Below, one piece after another: positions 19,229 through 27,314 of a stretch of 64,000 nt of DNA. The notes beneath the pieces are model-generated. The model saw only the letters and a list, made by a program, of their open reading frames with translations. It did not search any database and was not told the DNA's origin. This DNA is from Symbiodinium sp. CCMP2592 (taxonomy: Eukaryota > Sar > Dinophyceae > Suessiales > Symbiodiniaceae). Location of the stretch: NCBI GenBank assembly GCA_905221615.1, contig CAJNDT010000511.1, forward strand, positions 1 to 64,000, written 5' to 3'. The translations under genes and the position numbers were made by a program. Within the stretch, counting starts at the first letter, position 1, and every line of letters starts with the position of its first letter.

Positions 19229-21037
19229 ATGGCGGGTCAGCCTAACTCAGACGCTTTGCTGGGGCCATCCGAATTTCATGCGGCCTTGGTCGCTGCCGAG
19301 AGGCCGCTTGTTCTGGATGCTCAGTCTCTTCTCATCAAGGACTTCTCTTGGCACATAAAGGTGGGCGAAGCGTCTCGAAAGACTCCTCTTCTCCCTTGGG
19401 AGACGGGTCCCCTTTCTTGGATCTTTGGCAGGCCACTCAAGAGGCCGCGTCTGGAGCTACCTCGGGACCTGTCTCCCGATTCAGGATCTGCTGTTGATGC
19501 GGGGGTGCCTCTGGTTCATCCACAGCCGGTGCCCAACTTTGCAAGGGAGCGTCTTAGGATTGCAGCTCTCCTGGCTACAGACGACAGTTCTCGCTGGGAG
19601 GCTCTGAGGAAGTTCAGGACGCTGGTTTTGCTTGACCCGGCGCTGTCTCAGGTGGGGCAGTCACTTGCGGCTGAGGCTTTGATTCTGCGAGACGGCGATC
19701 AGATGAGGCGAACCTTCTTGGATGTCTTTCATGGCAAAAGTACAGCTACTTTAGTGAAGAGAGCCTCGTCGCTTTGGAGGTTTGCCAACTTTTGTTTTGA
19801 CAATGGTCTGGGAAATCCGCTCGGGGCTGGCGAGAAGGTTTTGTACCGATACATGTCGCACCTCGAGGAACATGGCAAGCCGACATCCGCCTCGGCTTTC
19901 CTTCAGGCCTGGAACTTCGCTGTCCACACTTTGAAGCTCTGTAGCCCGGACGCTCTGGGGGCCTTGTCCGCTAGAGTGAAGGGTGCTGCGCAGCGCATGT
20001 ACTCCTTGAAGAGGAAGCTTGTTCAGGCAGTACCTTTGACAGTGAAGCAGGTGAAAGGCCTGGAGTACGTGGTCCTGAAGTCCCCGTACCCCCATTGGCG
20101 AATCATTGCGGGTCACCTCTTGATGTGCATAGGGTCTAGCTGCCGATTTGCCGATTCCTTGCAGCTGACCAGCCTCAAGGTCAGCACTGCTCAGGGTGTT
20201 ACCCTGGTCGAGGCAGAGAGCTCGAAGTGGAAGACGGCTTCGAGGAAGGATCAGCTCCTTCCTTTGGCCTCCTTGGGAAAGTTCTTCGCTGAGGAGTCGT
20301 GGGGAGAAGTTTGGGCTAAGGAGCGCGAGGCTGCTGGTCTTGGCCTCAACCCGGCGCTCCCGGCTTTCTCCGAGGTGACTGGTGAGTGGCTTAACCGTCC
20401 TATGTCCACGGGGGAGGCCACTTGTTACCTTAGGGAGTTCATGACCGCGGCTTCCCAGATGACTGCTGGGTTAGGGTGTCATTCCCTGAAGTGCACGGTC
20501 TTGTCTTGGGCTGCAAAATCCACGGATGTCCCTCTCGCTGATCGACGTTTGCTGGGGCATCACATAGATCCGGGAGTGGTGTCGCCGCTTACTTATGCGA
20601 GAGACGAGCAGACCCGACTCATGAAGGTAGTTCATCTTATCGTGGAAAAGATCAGGAAAGGATCCTTCAAGCCGGATGCCTCGAAGGTCTGGCGCCTCGC
20701 GAAGCTGATTGAGTCTGGTGGCACGGAGCTGCTTACTGAACAGATTGTGCAAGGCGATCCCTCTATGGAGGAGTCCGATGACGAGGAAGGCGACTTCGGC
20801 GACGGGGACATGGCCGCTGGAGGAGCTTGCGCCTCGATGGAGCGGTTGAGTGCAGCTGAGCTGGACGTTGCTAAAGATAGTCGGATGCATGTCTACTCGA
20901 GGGTGGTGCACATCCTGAAAGGATCCAAGTTCCTATGTGGGAGGAACCTTTCTCCAAACTATGAGGCCATCGATCCGGATGTTCCCCTCCGAGACTTGCC
21001 GGTATGCGCTCAGTGCTCGCAGAAGTACCAGCAGTGA
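19229..21037 (+). CDS. Tyrosine recombinase of YR retrotransposon
   Basis: 602 aa from ATG 19,229. The N-terminal third is Pro/Leu-rich. Residues ~150-290 resemble a SAM-like core-binding domain. The catalytic domain shows R306 (SSCRFADS, box I), a lysine-containing hairpin (K333 region), H418-S-L-K421 where HxxR is usual, H444 (LLGHH) and nucleophile Y456 (SPLTYARD). The C-terminus is acidic (513-530) and ends with Cys pairs (C570, C593, C596) that could bind zinc. The enzyme should integrate the circular cDNA through a 3'-phosphotyrosine link. The Lys at the second Arg position is conservative but unusual for the superfamily. The gene lies upstream of gag, which differs from the usual order in DIRS/PAT elements. 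No frameshift or stop interrupts it. Confidence 0.85.
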   Translation: MAGQPNSDALLGPSEFHAALVAAERPLVLDAQSLLIKDFSWHIKVGEASRKTPLLPWETGPLSWIFGRPLKRPRLELPRDLSPDSGSAVDAGVPLVHPQPVPNFARERLRIAALLATDDSSRWEALRKFRTLVLLDPALSQVGQSLAAEALILRDGDQMRRTFLDVFHGKSTATLVKRASSLWRFANFCFDNGLGNPLGAGEKVLYRYMSHLEEHGKPTSASAFLQAWNFAVHTLKLCSPDALGALSARVKGAAQRMYSLKRKLVQAVPLTVKQVKGLEYVVLKSPYPHWRIIAGHLLMCIGSSCRFADSLQLTSLKVSTAQGVTLVEAESSKWKTASRKDQLLPLASLGKFFAEESWGEVWAKEREAAGLGLNPALPAFSEVTGEWLNRPMSTGEATCYLREFMTAASQMTAGLGCHSLKCTVLSWAAKSTDVPLADRRLLGHHIDPGVVSPLTYARDEQTRLMKVVHLIVEKIRKGSFKPDASKVWRLAKLIESGGTELLTEQIVQGDPSMEESDDEEGDFGDGDMAAGGACASMERLSAAELDVAKDSRMHVYSRVVHILKGSKFLCGRNLSPNYEAIDPDVPLRDLPVCAQCSQKYQQ

Positions 21038-21100
21038 TTTTGGGATCGAGGGGTGAGTTCTGTGTCAGAGTCCGAAATTTTGTCGGGTGTTCCTGGGCCT

Positions 21101-21405
21101 GACCTGGCGGAGCCCCAATTGGGCGTTGACCGCTGGGCGTTGAGGGCGCAAGAGCGGGAGCAAACTCGCCAGACAATTTGAGCCTCACCTTTGCCAGACC
21201 TGGCGGAGTCCCCCTACTGGGGGCGTTGGCCGTTGGGCGTCGAGGGCGTAAAGGGTGGAGGCGAGTCGCTATGACTCCTCAGATGATTTGAGCCTCACCT
21301 TATCCTGACCTAACGGAGACCCCACGTCGGGGCGTTGTCCGTTGGGCGTCGAGGGCGTAAGGTCGTGGGGCGCTCCTCACTTTGGGCATCCGTGCCTCAC
21401 CACAG
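21101..21405 (+). repeat. Three imperfect ~100-bp tandem repeats between YR and Gag genes
   Basis: Units begin at about 21,101, 21,197 and 21,307 with GACCTGGCGGAG-like sequence. Each contains a GGGCGTTG..CCG(T/C)TGGGCGT(C/T)GAGGGCG core and ends near GATTTGAGCCTCACCTT (first two units). The spacing is 96 and 110 bp. This is the non-coding spacer before gag; it may hold a promoter or RNA signal, but nothing specific is recognised. Confidence 0.75.
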
Positions 21406-21614
21406 TAACAGTGTGACCTGTCTCGCGCGAAAGGAATTTTGACTGCAGGCGCGAGTGGGGGCAGGCAGTCCTACGGGCGTTGTGCCGAGCTCTTGGTGGT
21501 TCTGATTCTCTGAGCTGCATCCAAAGTTGCCTTGCTGACGACAGTCCTGACTTGTTGGCTAGAGCGAGGAAGACGCAGTTCAGGCCGTCCTTGAGGGACG
21601 GGACAGTAGCAGCC

Positions 21615-22799
21615 ATGAATTCGACAATTGACAGCGAAGCCACGTTCGCTGCCCGGGCCACCGAGCTCGGCATGGAGCGCGATCTCTTGGACTTGTTTGT
21701 AAAGAACAACGTGAAGACGATGGGCGCGCTAGCCTTTGTGAGCCCCTATCAAATCGGTCAAGCAGATGAGAAACCGCTTCTTGAAGCCCTCAAAGCCCTG
21801 ATAGGGCGCGACTTGACCGCGAAGGAGCTGATCCCAGTCAGGCGATTGTGGTTCGAAGCCTCGACCACAGTGATGGGAGAGCTGAAGCAGAAAGTAGAGA
21901 GAAATGACTCTGCGGAACCAGTTCGTTTAGCCATCGCTGAAAGAACAACACGTCTGGACGAGCAGAAGAAGCGCCTTGTGGGCGTGTGCATCAACAGTGA
22001 GTCTGAGCCTTCTCACCGCCTTGTGGATGTTGTCTTCCAGCAGGGCGCGGATCAGCAGCTGACGTGGTTGCCTTGGGAGAAGTTGACAAGTCGGGCTCAT
22101 GAGTTGACGCATTCTCGCTCCGACAACGCCATCCTGTTTGACGCTCAGGGCAACATGAGGCTGACTAAGAAGATGCAGGAGAGCCAGTGTACTCTGACAG
22201 GTGAGCTCCAAGCTCGACAAGCGCTTCAGAGGCGCGCGTTGGCGTATGACCTCGCCCGCTTGTGTGACTATGCTGTCATGGAAACCTACCATGAGGAGTT
22301 GTTCCAGCTCCTCACTCGGCCTCCACCTCCCAATGCCCTCTACGTCTCAATGGGCCAAATCCGAGAAGCTGATAAGCACTTATTCATCAGGATCGCAGAG
22401 CAAACCCGGGGCTCTCTCACTGCTCGCCCGGATGGTGCTAAGCCCATGCAACAGCAGCTCGAGCTTCTCAAGAACCATCCTCAGGTGCAGTTCTTCTTGA
22501 TGCCACCGCAGAAGCCTCTCCGCTACTCTCCTTATGATGGCAAAGGGGAGGGCAAGAAGGGAGCTGGAGGCAAGGGAAAAGGGAAAGCATCGACCGGTGC
22601 TCCCGCAGGAGGGGCTGCGCAAGTGGATCTCCCATCTGGATGCAGTGCCAAACACAATGGCAAGCCAATATGCTTTGCGTACAACAGGGCGGGCTGTAAG
22701 TTTGCCAAGGATGGCAAGCGGTGCAGACGAGGCTTCCATATATGTTGGAAGTGTTTCAAGGAGCACAGCTATAGCGCTTGCCCGCTCGGCGGGGCCTGA
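21615..22799 (+). CDS. gag: Gag-like protein of YR retrotransposon
   Basis: 394 aa from ATG 21,615 to TGA 22,797-22,799; the frame is open further upstream (to 21,480 or before) but without an ATG, so 21,615 is chosen. The N-terminal ~300 residues are mostly helical and without known motif. Residues ~315-345 are Gly/Lys-rich. The end carries a Cys/His cluster (ICFAYNRAGCKF, RCRRGFHICWKCF, HSYSAC), a CCCH-like zinc finger suited to RNA binding. It should package element RNA. The pol frame continues directly after the single TGA with no frame change and no ATG for 90 codons past the first GTG, so Gag-Pol is probably made by readthrough. Confidence 0.8.
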   Translation: MNSTIDSEATFAARATELGMERDLLDLFVKNNVKTMGALAFVSPYQIGQADEKPLLEALKALIGRDLTAKELIPVRRLWFEASTTVMGELKQKVERNDSAEPVRLAIAERTTRLDEQKKRLVGVCINSESEPSHRLVDVVFQQGADQQLTWLPWEKLTSRAHELTHSRSDNAILFDAQGNMRLTKKMQESQCTLTGELQARQALQRRALAYDLARLCDYAVMETYHEELFQLLTRPPPPNALYVSMGQIREADKHLFIRIAEQTRGSLTARPDGAKPMQQQLELLKNHPQVQFFLMPPQKPLRYSPYDGKGEGKKGAGGKGKGKASTGAPAGGAAQVDLPSGCSAKHNGKPICFAYNRAGCKFAKDGKRCRRGFHICWKCFKEHSYSACPLGGA

Positions 22800-25700
22800 C
22801 TCGGTGGTGACACTTCTGAGGCTGCGGTGCATGACGCTGCTCCCCGGCTTCAGGCGACGGCCCTTCTCGACCTTTTCGAGTCGCTGCCTAATGAGGTTGC
22901 GCCTCGCCCTGGATCGACGTCTTCAACGAAGGTGTTTCAAGCTGGGGCCTACATTTTCGGTGTGCTGGCCGGTCTACGCCGGTCTTGCGCCTTGCATGCT
23001 GAGAGTATCAAACCCTTTTGCCGTTTTGTAGTGGAAAACACTCCTGAGGAGTTTGTTTTCAGTAACATTGCTGTCTTTGCGAACTTACGGACTGAGATGC
23101 ACCTAGATCCTAATAATCTGGAGGGGACTTTGAACTTTGCCATTGCCCTGTCTTCCTTCGAAAGCGGACAGATTCGACTTGAAGGCGGGCCGCAGGGTTC
23201 TGAGGCCCTTTTGGATGTCAAGACGGGCGTCTTCTTTGATGCCCGGACTCGACGCCACGGGACATGTGACTGGACAGGTCAGCGAGTTGTTCTTGTGGCA
23301 TTCAGCCTCAGGGGCTCCGATCGCCTTTCTGCAAAGGACACCCAGACCCTAGCCTCCCTAGGGTTTAGGCCCCCTTACCCGGGTGTAAATAATCTGCATT
23401 TGGCAAGCCAGCTTTCAACGTCAGATGCGCCGGCGCATGTCGCTGCAGCTTCGCCCGGCTTTCCTCCTGTGCCTCCGAATGCTCCTGCCTTTGTTGAGGT
23501 GTTCGCTGGCTGTGCTCGCTTGTCAGCTACGTTCGCCCGGGTCGGGTTCAAGGTCATCCCCTTTGATGGCCCTCGGAACCCGCATCAGCCTGAGCATCCT
23601 GTGTGCACGCTTGACCTGACATTGCCGATCTGCCAACAGATCTTCTTGAGCCGCCTCGAGAATTCCAGTGTCTTCTTGATTCACTTTGGGTTGCCTTGTG
23701 GCACAGGATCGCGTGCCCGCGAGGCGCCACTTCCCCAACATCTGCGAGCCCGTGGTGCTCCTCAGCCTCGCCCGCTACGAGACCATGTGCACGTCTTGGG
23801 CCTCCCTTCCTTGAGTCCTCAGGAGTCTGCTAGAGTGGAGGCCGCCAACCGACTGGCCGAGTTCGTGGTGCAAGTGCTTGTGCGAGCACATGATCAAGGC
23901 TGGCGCATTGTCATTGAGAACCCCGTTCGTTCTTGGATGTGGAGTGTTCTAGCCCACTTTGTGCGCGCGCTTGACAAGCCTCGTTTTCGGTCATGGTACT
24001 CCGAGCTGTTCACTTTTGATTTTGATCAATGCTGCTGGGGCGGTCGCCGTCGCAAAACTTCCAGGTTCTTGACCAATGTGCCCGAGCTTCGCTCCTTGGT
24101 GGCTTCTTGTCAAAATGATCACCCTCACGAGCCGTACCGCATCTTCAGAGGTGCGGCCTCTTCTTGGAAATTCGACACGGCTTCCGAGGCCGAGTATCCT
24201 TTGCCTTTGTGCGAACAGTACGTTCGCCTCCTGTGCCCGCTGGTCAATGCCCAGCCGCCAACCCTGCCTAGGCCTTTGGTTCGTCAGGTTCATCGGAAGC
24301 CTCCTCTCGTGCCTGAGTACAAATCCTTCACAAATGTCCGCCCTGAAAGTGGTGAGTTTCGCGAGCTCGCTTCAGATCGGGGTGTTGGCGGGAGCGGCTC
24401 AACTCAGGGCCCCACGTTTGGAGTTTTTCACTCTAAGGGTGAGTTCCTTGAGAAGGCGCTGGAAGTTGAGCACCCCTTTGATTCCGCCTTTGCCATTGAC
24501 GATCAGACCAAAAGGAACGTCTTCGAGTTGCTCACCATGGGTCTCCTGGGCCCTGCTCGCAGGCGGATGGACACTCAGAAAAAGCTTTCAGCGCTGAAGC
24601 GTGAGCTTGCCGTCGAGGAGAAGCGTTTTCACGCCTCCCTTCCGGAGCACGCCCAAAAGGTGCTCAAGGGGAAGAACATCTTGTTGTGGAAGAGGCTCCT
24701 TGAGGAGACCGGGTTCCCAGACATCACGGTCGCTGAGCTCATGGAGGGCGTCCCACTGGTCGGTAGGCCTAGTAAGTCTTCCTTGTATGGGTGGAAGGAG
24801 CAGCCGGCGACCACAACGTTGGATGATCTTCTTGTTTCCTCCGTGTGGAGGAACCCTGCGCTGGCGGCGAAGGGCAGAGTTGGGGACGACCCCGTCCTAG
24901 CCGAGAAAATCTGGCAGGCTACACTTTCGGAGGTGGAGAGGGGCTTCATCTCGGGGCCCTACGATTCGGAAGAGGACGTTAAGAAGGCCCTTGGAGTTTC
25001 TCACATCTGCTGCAGCCGGCGCTTTGGGGTGAAGCAAGGTGCAGGCGATGCTTTGAAGTATCGCCCCATCGACGACTTCAAGGAGAGTGCCATAAATTCT
25101 GCCTACCACGCGGTGGATCGCTTGCAGCTGCATGACGTCGACTATTTTGTTTCCTTGATAAGGTTTCTGGCGAACTCCGTGGACGACTCGGGTGCAGTCA
25201 ATGTCGAGCTGTCCGACGGGACAGTGCTGAGTGGGGTTGTGCACAGTGACTTTCGATCGGGGCGGCGCTGGCTTGGACGGTGTCTCGATCTGGAAAAAGC
25301 GTATAAGCAGGTTCCCATATTGGCCGCCCACTTGCCCCTAGCCGTCATAATGGTATGGGACCCGAACACCAGCCGCAACAGATATTTTACCACTTGGAGC
25401 ATGCCGTTCGGCGCATGCGCGGCCGTGTTTGGATTTAATCGCATATCCAGGTCGCTCTTACATCTGGCCTCGCACCTTTGCGCCGTCATAGGAGGCGTGT
25501 ATTTTGATGATTATCCTATGATCGAGCCTGCTGAGTCTTCTAGGATGTGCAGCCTCTCGGTGGAAACCCTGCTTGACTCCTTGGGATGGTCTTATGCCGT
25601 CGGTGACGACAAGGGTCAGCCTTTTGAGGAAACCTTCAACCTCCTTGGCATGCGGCTGGGCGTTTCTAGAATCATGGACGACATCCTCGAGCTCGAGAAC

Positions 25701-26543
25701 AAGCCCAGCCGGGTCCAGAAGCTCGTTGATGCAGCCAGGAGAATGGCTGCGAGTGGGGTTGTGAGCAAGAGTGACTCTGCATCCCTTCATGGCCAACTGA
25801 ACTTCATGGTGGGCTTCGCTTCCGGCCGTTCCTTGAAATTTGCTGCGCGAGCCTTGTCAAACCTTTATCACTTTCCACGGGATCAGCCTGACGAGGAGGT
25901 GAAGTCCTTGGGCCGCTACCTTGAGTCTGCGCTTCTGAGCTTGGAGCCCAAGGTCATCAGGCTGAGGTCAGGCGGGAGGCCGGTGTCTGTCTTCAGCGAC
26001 GCCTCTTACGAAGATGGTGTGGCGGCATGGGGCATTGTCTTGGCAGACCCTGTCTCTGGTGAGAGGCTGGTAGCTGGCGGGATTGTAGATGATCGCCTTG
26101 TGCAGTTTTGGCTTGATGAAGGAGTTGAACAGGTCATTTCACAGGCCGAGGCCTTTGCTTTGGTTCTGGCAAGGAGAGCTTTCAAGGACCACTTGCAGTG
26201 CCGCAGATGCGTGTTCTATGTCGACAATGATGCGGCGCGCTATGTATGCATTAAGGCAAGCAGTCCGAGCCGTACCCTCCTCTCCTTGGCACGCTCCTTT
26301 TACGCCAGTGAGTCTCATGACGGAGTCATTTCATGGCTGGAGCGTGTTCCTTCTGCGAGCAATATCGCTGATCTCCCTAGCAGGGGAGAGTGCGCTGAGG
26401 CGGCAAAGCTGATAGGAGGCAAGATTGTCGACTGCAGTCAGATTGCATCGGACCTGACTTCGGAAATTTTGTCCGTGGATGATCTTCCGTGGAGCCTTCT
26501 CGCTACGTCCTACAAGGACAAAGCACCTCCGATCTTCTTGTGA
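22800..26543 (+). CDS. pol: Pol of YR retrotransposon: 2OG-Fe(II) dioxygenase-like, C5-methyltransferase-like, RT, RNase H
   Basis: Open frame straight after the Gag TGA. Residue numbers count from Val at 22,827. Residues ~75-162 resemble a 2OG-Fe(II) dioxygenase of TET/JBP type: iron ligands H92-x-D94 (TEMHLDPNN) and H144 (RRHGTCDW), 2OG-binding R153. Residues ~221-420 resemble a C5-cytosine methyltransferase: FVEVFAGCARLS (motif I), LPC291GTGSR (motif IV Pro-Cys), IENP (363-366), then GGRRRKTSRFLTN. The RT shows DLEKAYKQ (D821) and YFDDY (892-896). The RNase H shows D1058, E1108, D1133 and D1182. The first ATG (residue 91) would remove the start of the dioxygenase fold, which argues for translation as a Gag-Pol fusion. 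RT and RNase H residues are intact. The two modification domains are inferred from motifs; activity is unproven. Confidence 0.82.
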   Translation, partial: LGGDTSEAAVHDAAPRLQATALLDLFESLPNEVAPRPGSTSSTKVFQAGAYIFGVLAGLRRSCALHAESIKPFCRFVVENTPEEFVFSNIAVFANLRTEMHLDPNNLEGTLNFAIALSSFESGQIRLEGGPQGSEALLDVKTGVFFDARTRRHGTCDWTGQRVVLVAFSLRGSDRLSAKDTQTLASLGFRPPYPGVNNLHLASQLSTSDAPAHVAAASPGFPPVPPNAPAFVEVFAGCARLSATFARVGFKVIPFDGPRNPHQPEHPVCTLDLTLPICQQIFLSRLENSSVFLIHFGLPCGTGSRAREAPLPQHLRARGAPQPRPLRDHVHVLGLPSLSPQESARVEAANRLAEFVVQVLVRAHDQGWRIVIENPVRSWMWSVLAHFVRALDKPRFRSWYSELFTFDFDQCCWGGRRRKTSRFLTNVPELRSLVASCQNDHPHEPYRIFRGAASSWKFDTASEAEYPLPLCEQYVRLLCPLVNAQPPTLPRPLVRQVHRKPPLVPEYKSFTNVRPESGEFRELASDRGVGGSGSTQGPTFGVFHSKGEFLEKALEVEHPFDSAFAIDDQTKRNVFELLTMGLLGPARRRMDTQKKLSALKRELAVEEKRFHASLPEHAQKVLKGKNILLWKRLLEETGFPDITVAELMEGVPLVGRPSKSSLYGWKEQPATTTLDDLLVSSVWRNPALAAKGRVGDDPVLAEKIWQATLSEVERGFISGPYDSEEDVKKALGVSHICCSRRFGVKQGAGDALKYRPIDDFKESAINSAYHAVDRLQLHDVDYFVSLIRFLANSVDDSGAVNVELSDGTVLSGVVHSDFRSGRRWLGRCLDLEKAYKQVPILAAHLPLAVIMVWDPNTSRNRYFTTWSMPFGACAAVFGFNRISRSLLHLASHLCAVIGGVYFDDYPMIEPAESSRMCSLSVETLLDSLGWSYAVGDDKGQPFEETFNLLGMRLGVSRIMDDILELENKPSRVQKLVDAARRMAASGVVSKSDSASLHGQLNFMVGFASGRSLKFAARALSNLYHFPRDQPDEEVKSLGRYLESALLSLEPKVIRLRSGGRPVSVFSDASYEDGVAAWGIVLADPVSGERLVAGGIVDDRLVQFWLDEGVEQVISQAEAFALVLARRAFKDHLQCRRCVFYVDNDAARYVCIKASSPSRTLLSLARSFYASESHDGVISWLERVPSASNIADLPSRGECAEAAKLIGGKIVDCSQIASDLTSEILSVDDLPWSLLATSYKDKAPPIFL

Positions 26544-26563
26544 CTGCATTCGGACGTCTGCTG

Positions 26564-26800
26564 GGGAATGACGGGTCCGTTGAAGGAAACAGGTTCGCCT
26601 GTGTTATCCTTGGATCGTCGGTGGTGCACATGTTTCTCCCCTTGATCTGATCGCAGTCCGAAGGTGCCAAAATAGCGAAGGTGTCCGAGTGATTGCAAGT
26701 GAAGCTTCAATATTTGAAGATTGCTTTTATAACATATTGATTGATTGGGCTATGCCCGAATATATGTTTGTTTTAACCACGTTTCGTAAATCACTAAGAC
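26564..26800 (+). repeat. Split direct repeat B1
   Basis: 237 bp, identical by eye to B2 (27,078-27,314). It starts 20 nt after the pol stop and ends ACTAAGAC, directly joined to A2. The B1-A2 junction is the sequence expected from the circular intermediate. Confidence 0.9.
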
Positions 26801-27062
26801 GACGTTCTCCGCGGGCGGACAGAGTTGTCTTTGATTTATAGTCGCCCATAGAGGCGACGCGAAACGTAGGAATTTCAAATTTTACAACTTATTTAAAACC
26901 CGTGCGCTCTTGATTTCATGTCACACTTTTACTTTGGCGTGGAATCAGTTGTTCGAGTGCAAAAGCCTTTGGCCTAAGTTCAGTGTGTCCGTAGGTCACG
27001 TGTCAGCACAGGCACATAGCTGGGAAACACATTGCAGTGACCGTTGACTGAACAATTTTTCT
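26801..27062 (+). repeat. Split direct repeat A2
   Basis: 262 bp, identical by eye to A1 (18,419-18,680). It is followed by a 15-nt C-rich spacer (27,063-27,077) and then B2. Confidence 0.9.
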
Positions 27063-27077
27063 CCCGCCCACCCGCCC

Positions 27078-27314
27078 GGGAATGACGGGTCCGTTGAAGG
27101 AAACAGGTTCGCCTGTGTTATCCTTGGATCGTCGGTGGTGCACATGTTTCTCCCCTTGATCTGATCGCAGTCCGAAGGTGCCAAAATAGCGAAGGTGTCC
27201 GAGTGATTGCAAGTGAAGCTTCAATATTTGAAGATTGCTTTTATAACATATTGATTGATTGGGCTATGCCCGAATATATGTTTGTTTTAACCACGTTTCG
27301 TAAATCACTAAGAC
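27078..27314 (+). repeat. Split direct repeat B2
   Basis: 237 bp, identical by eye to B1. Its last base marks the right end of the element; the interrupted HNH/helicase pseudogene resumes at 27,315. Confidence 0.9.

Larger units (their letters stand above)
18419..27314 (+). mobile_element. Complete tyrosine-recombinase (DIRS/PAT-like) retrotransposon with split direct repeats
   Basis: An 8.9-kb unit delimited by split direct repeats: A1 (18,419-18,680) at the left, and B1 (26,564-26,800), A2 (26,801-27,062), B2 (27,078-27,314) at the right. The A1...B1-A2-B2 plan is the signature of PAT/Kangaroo/Ngaro-type YR retrotransposons, which replicate through a circular intermediate integrated by a tyrosine recombinase rather than a DDE integrase. 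Both A copies and both B copies look identical by eye, implying recent activity. Coding order is coiled-coil ORF, YR, Gag, Pol. There is no target-site duplication, as expected for YR insertion; both outer ends carry GAC. Confidence 0.88.

Noticed and set aside
21480..21614. Upstream extension of Gag to 21,480
   Set aside because: The extension begins without ATG (TTG) and lies in the spacer; ATG 21,615 is the first Met.
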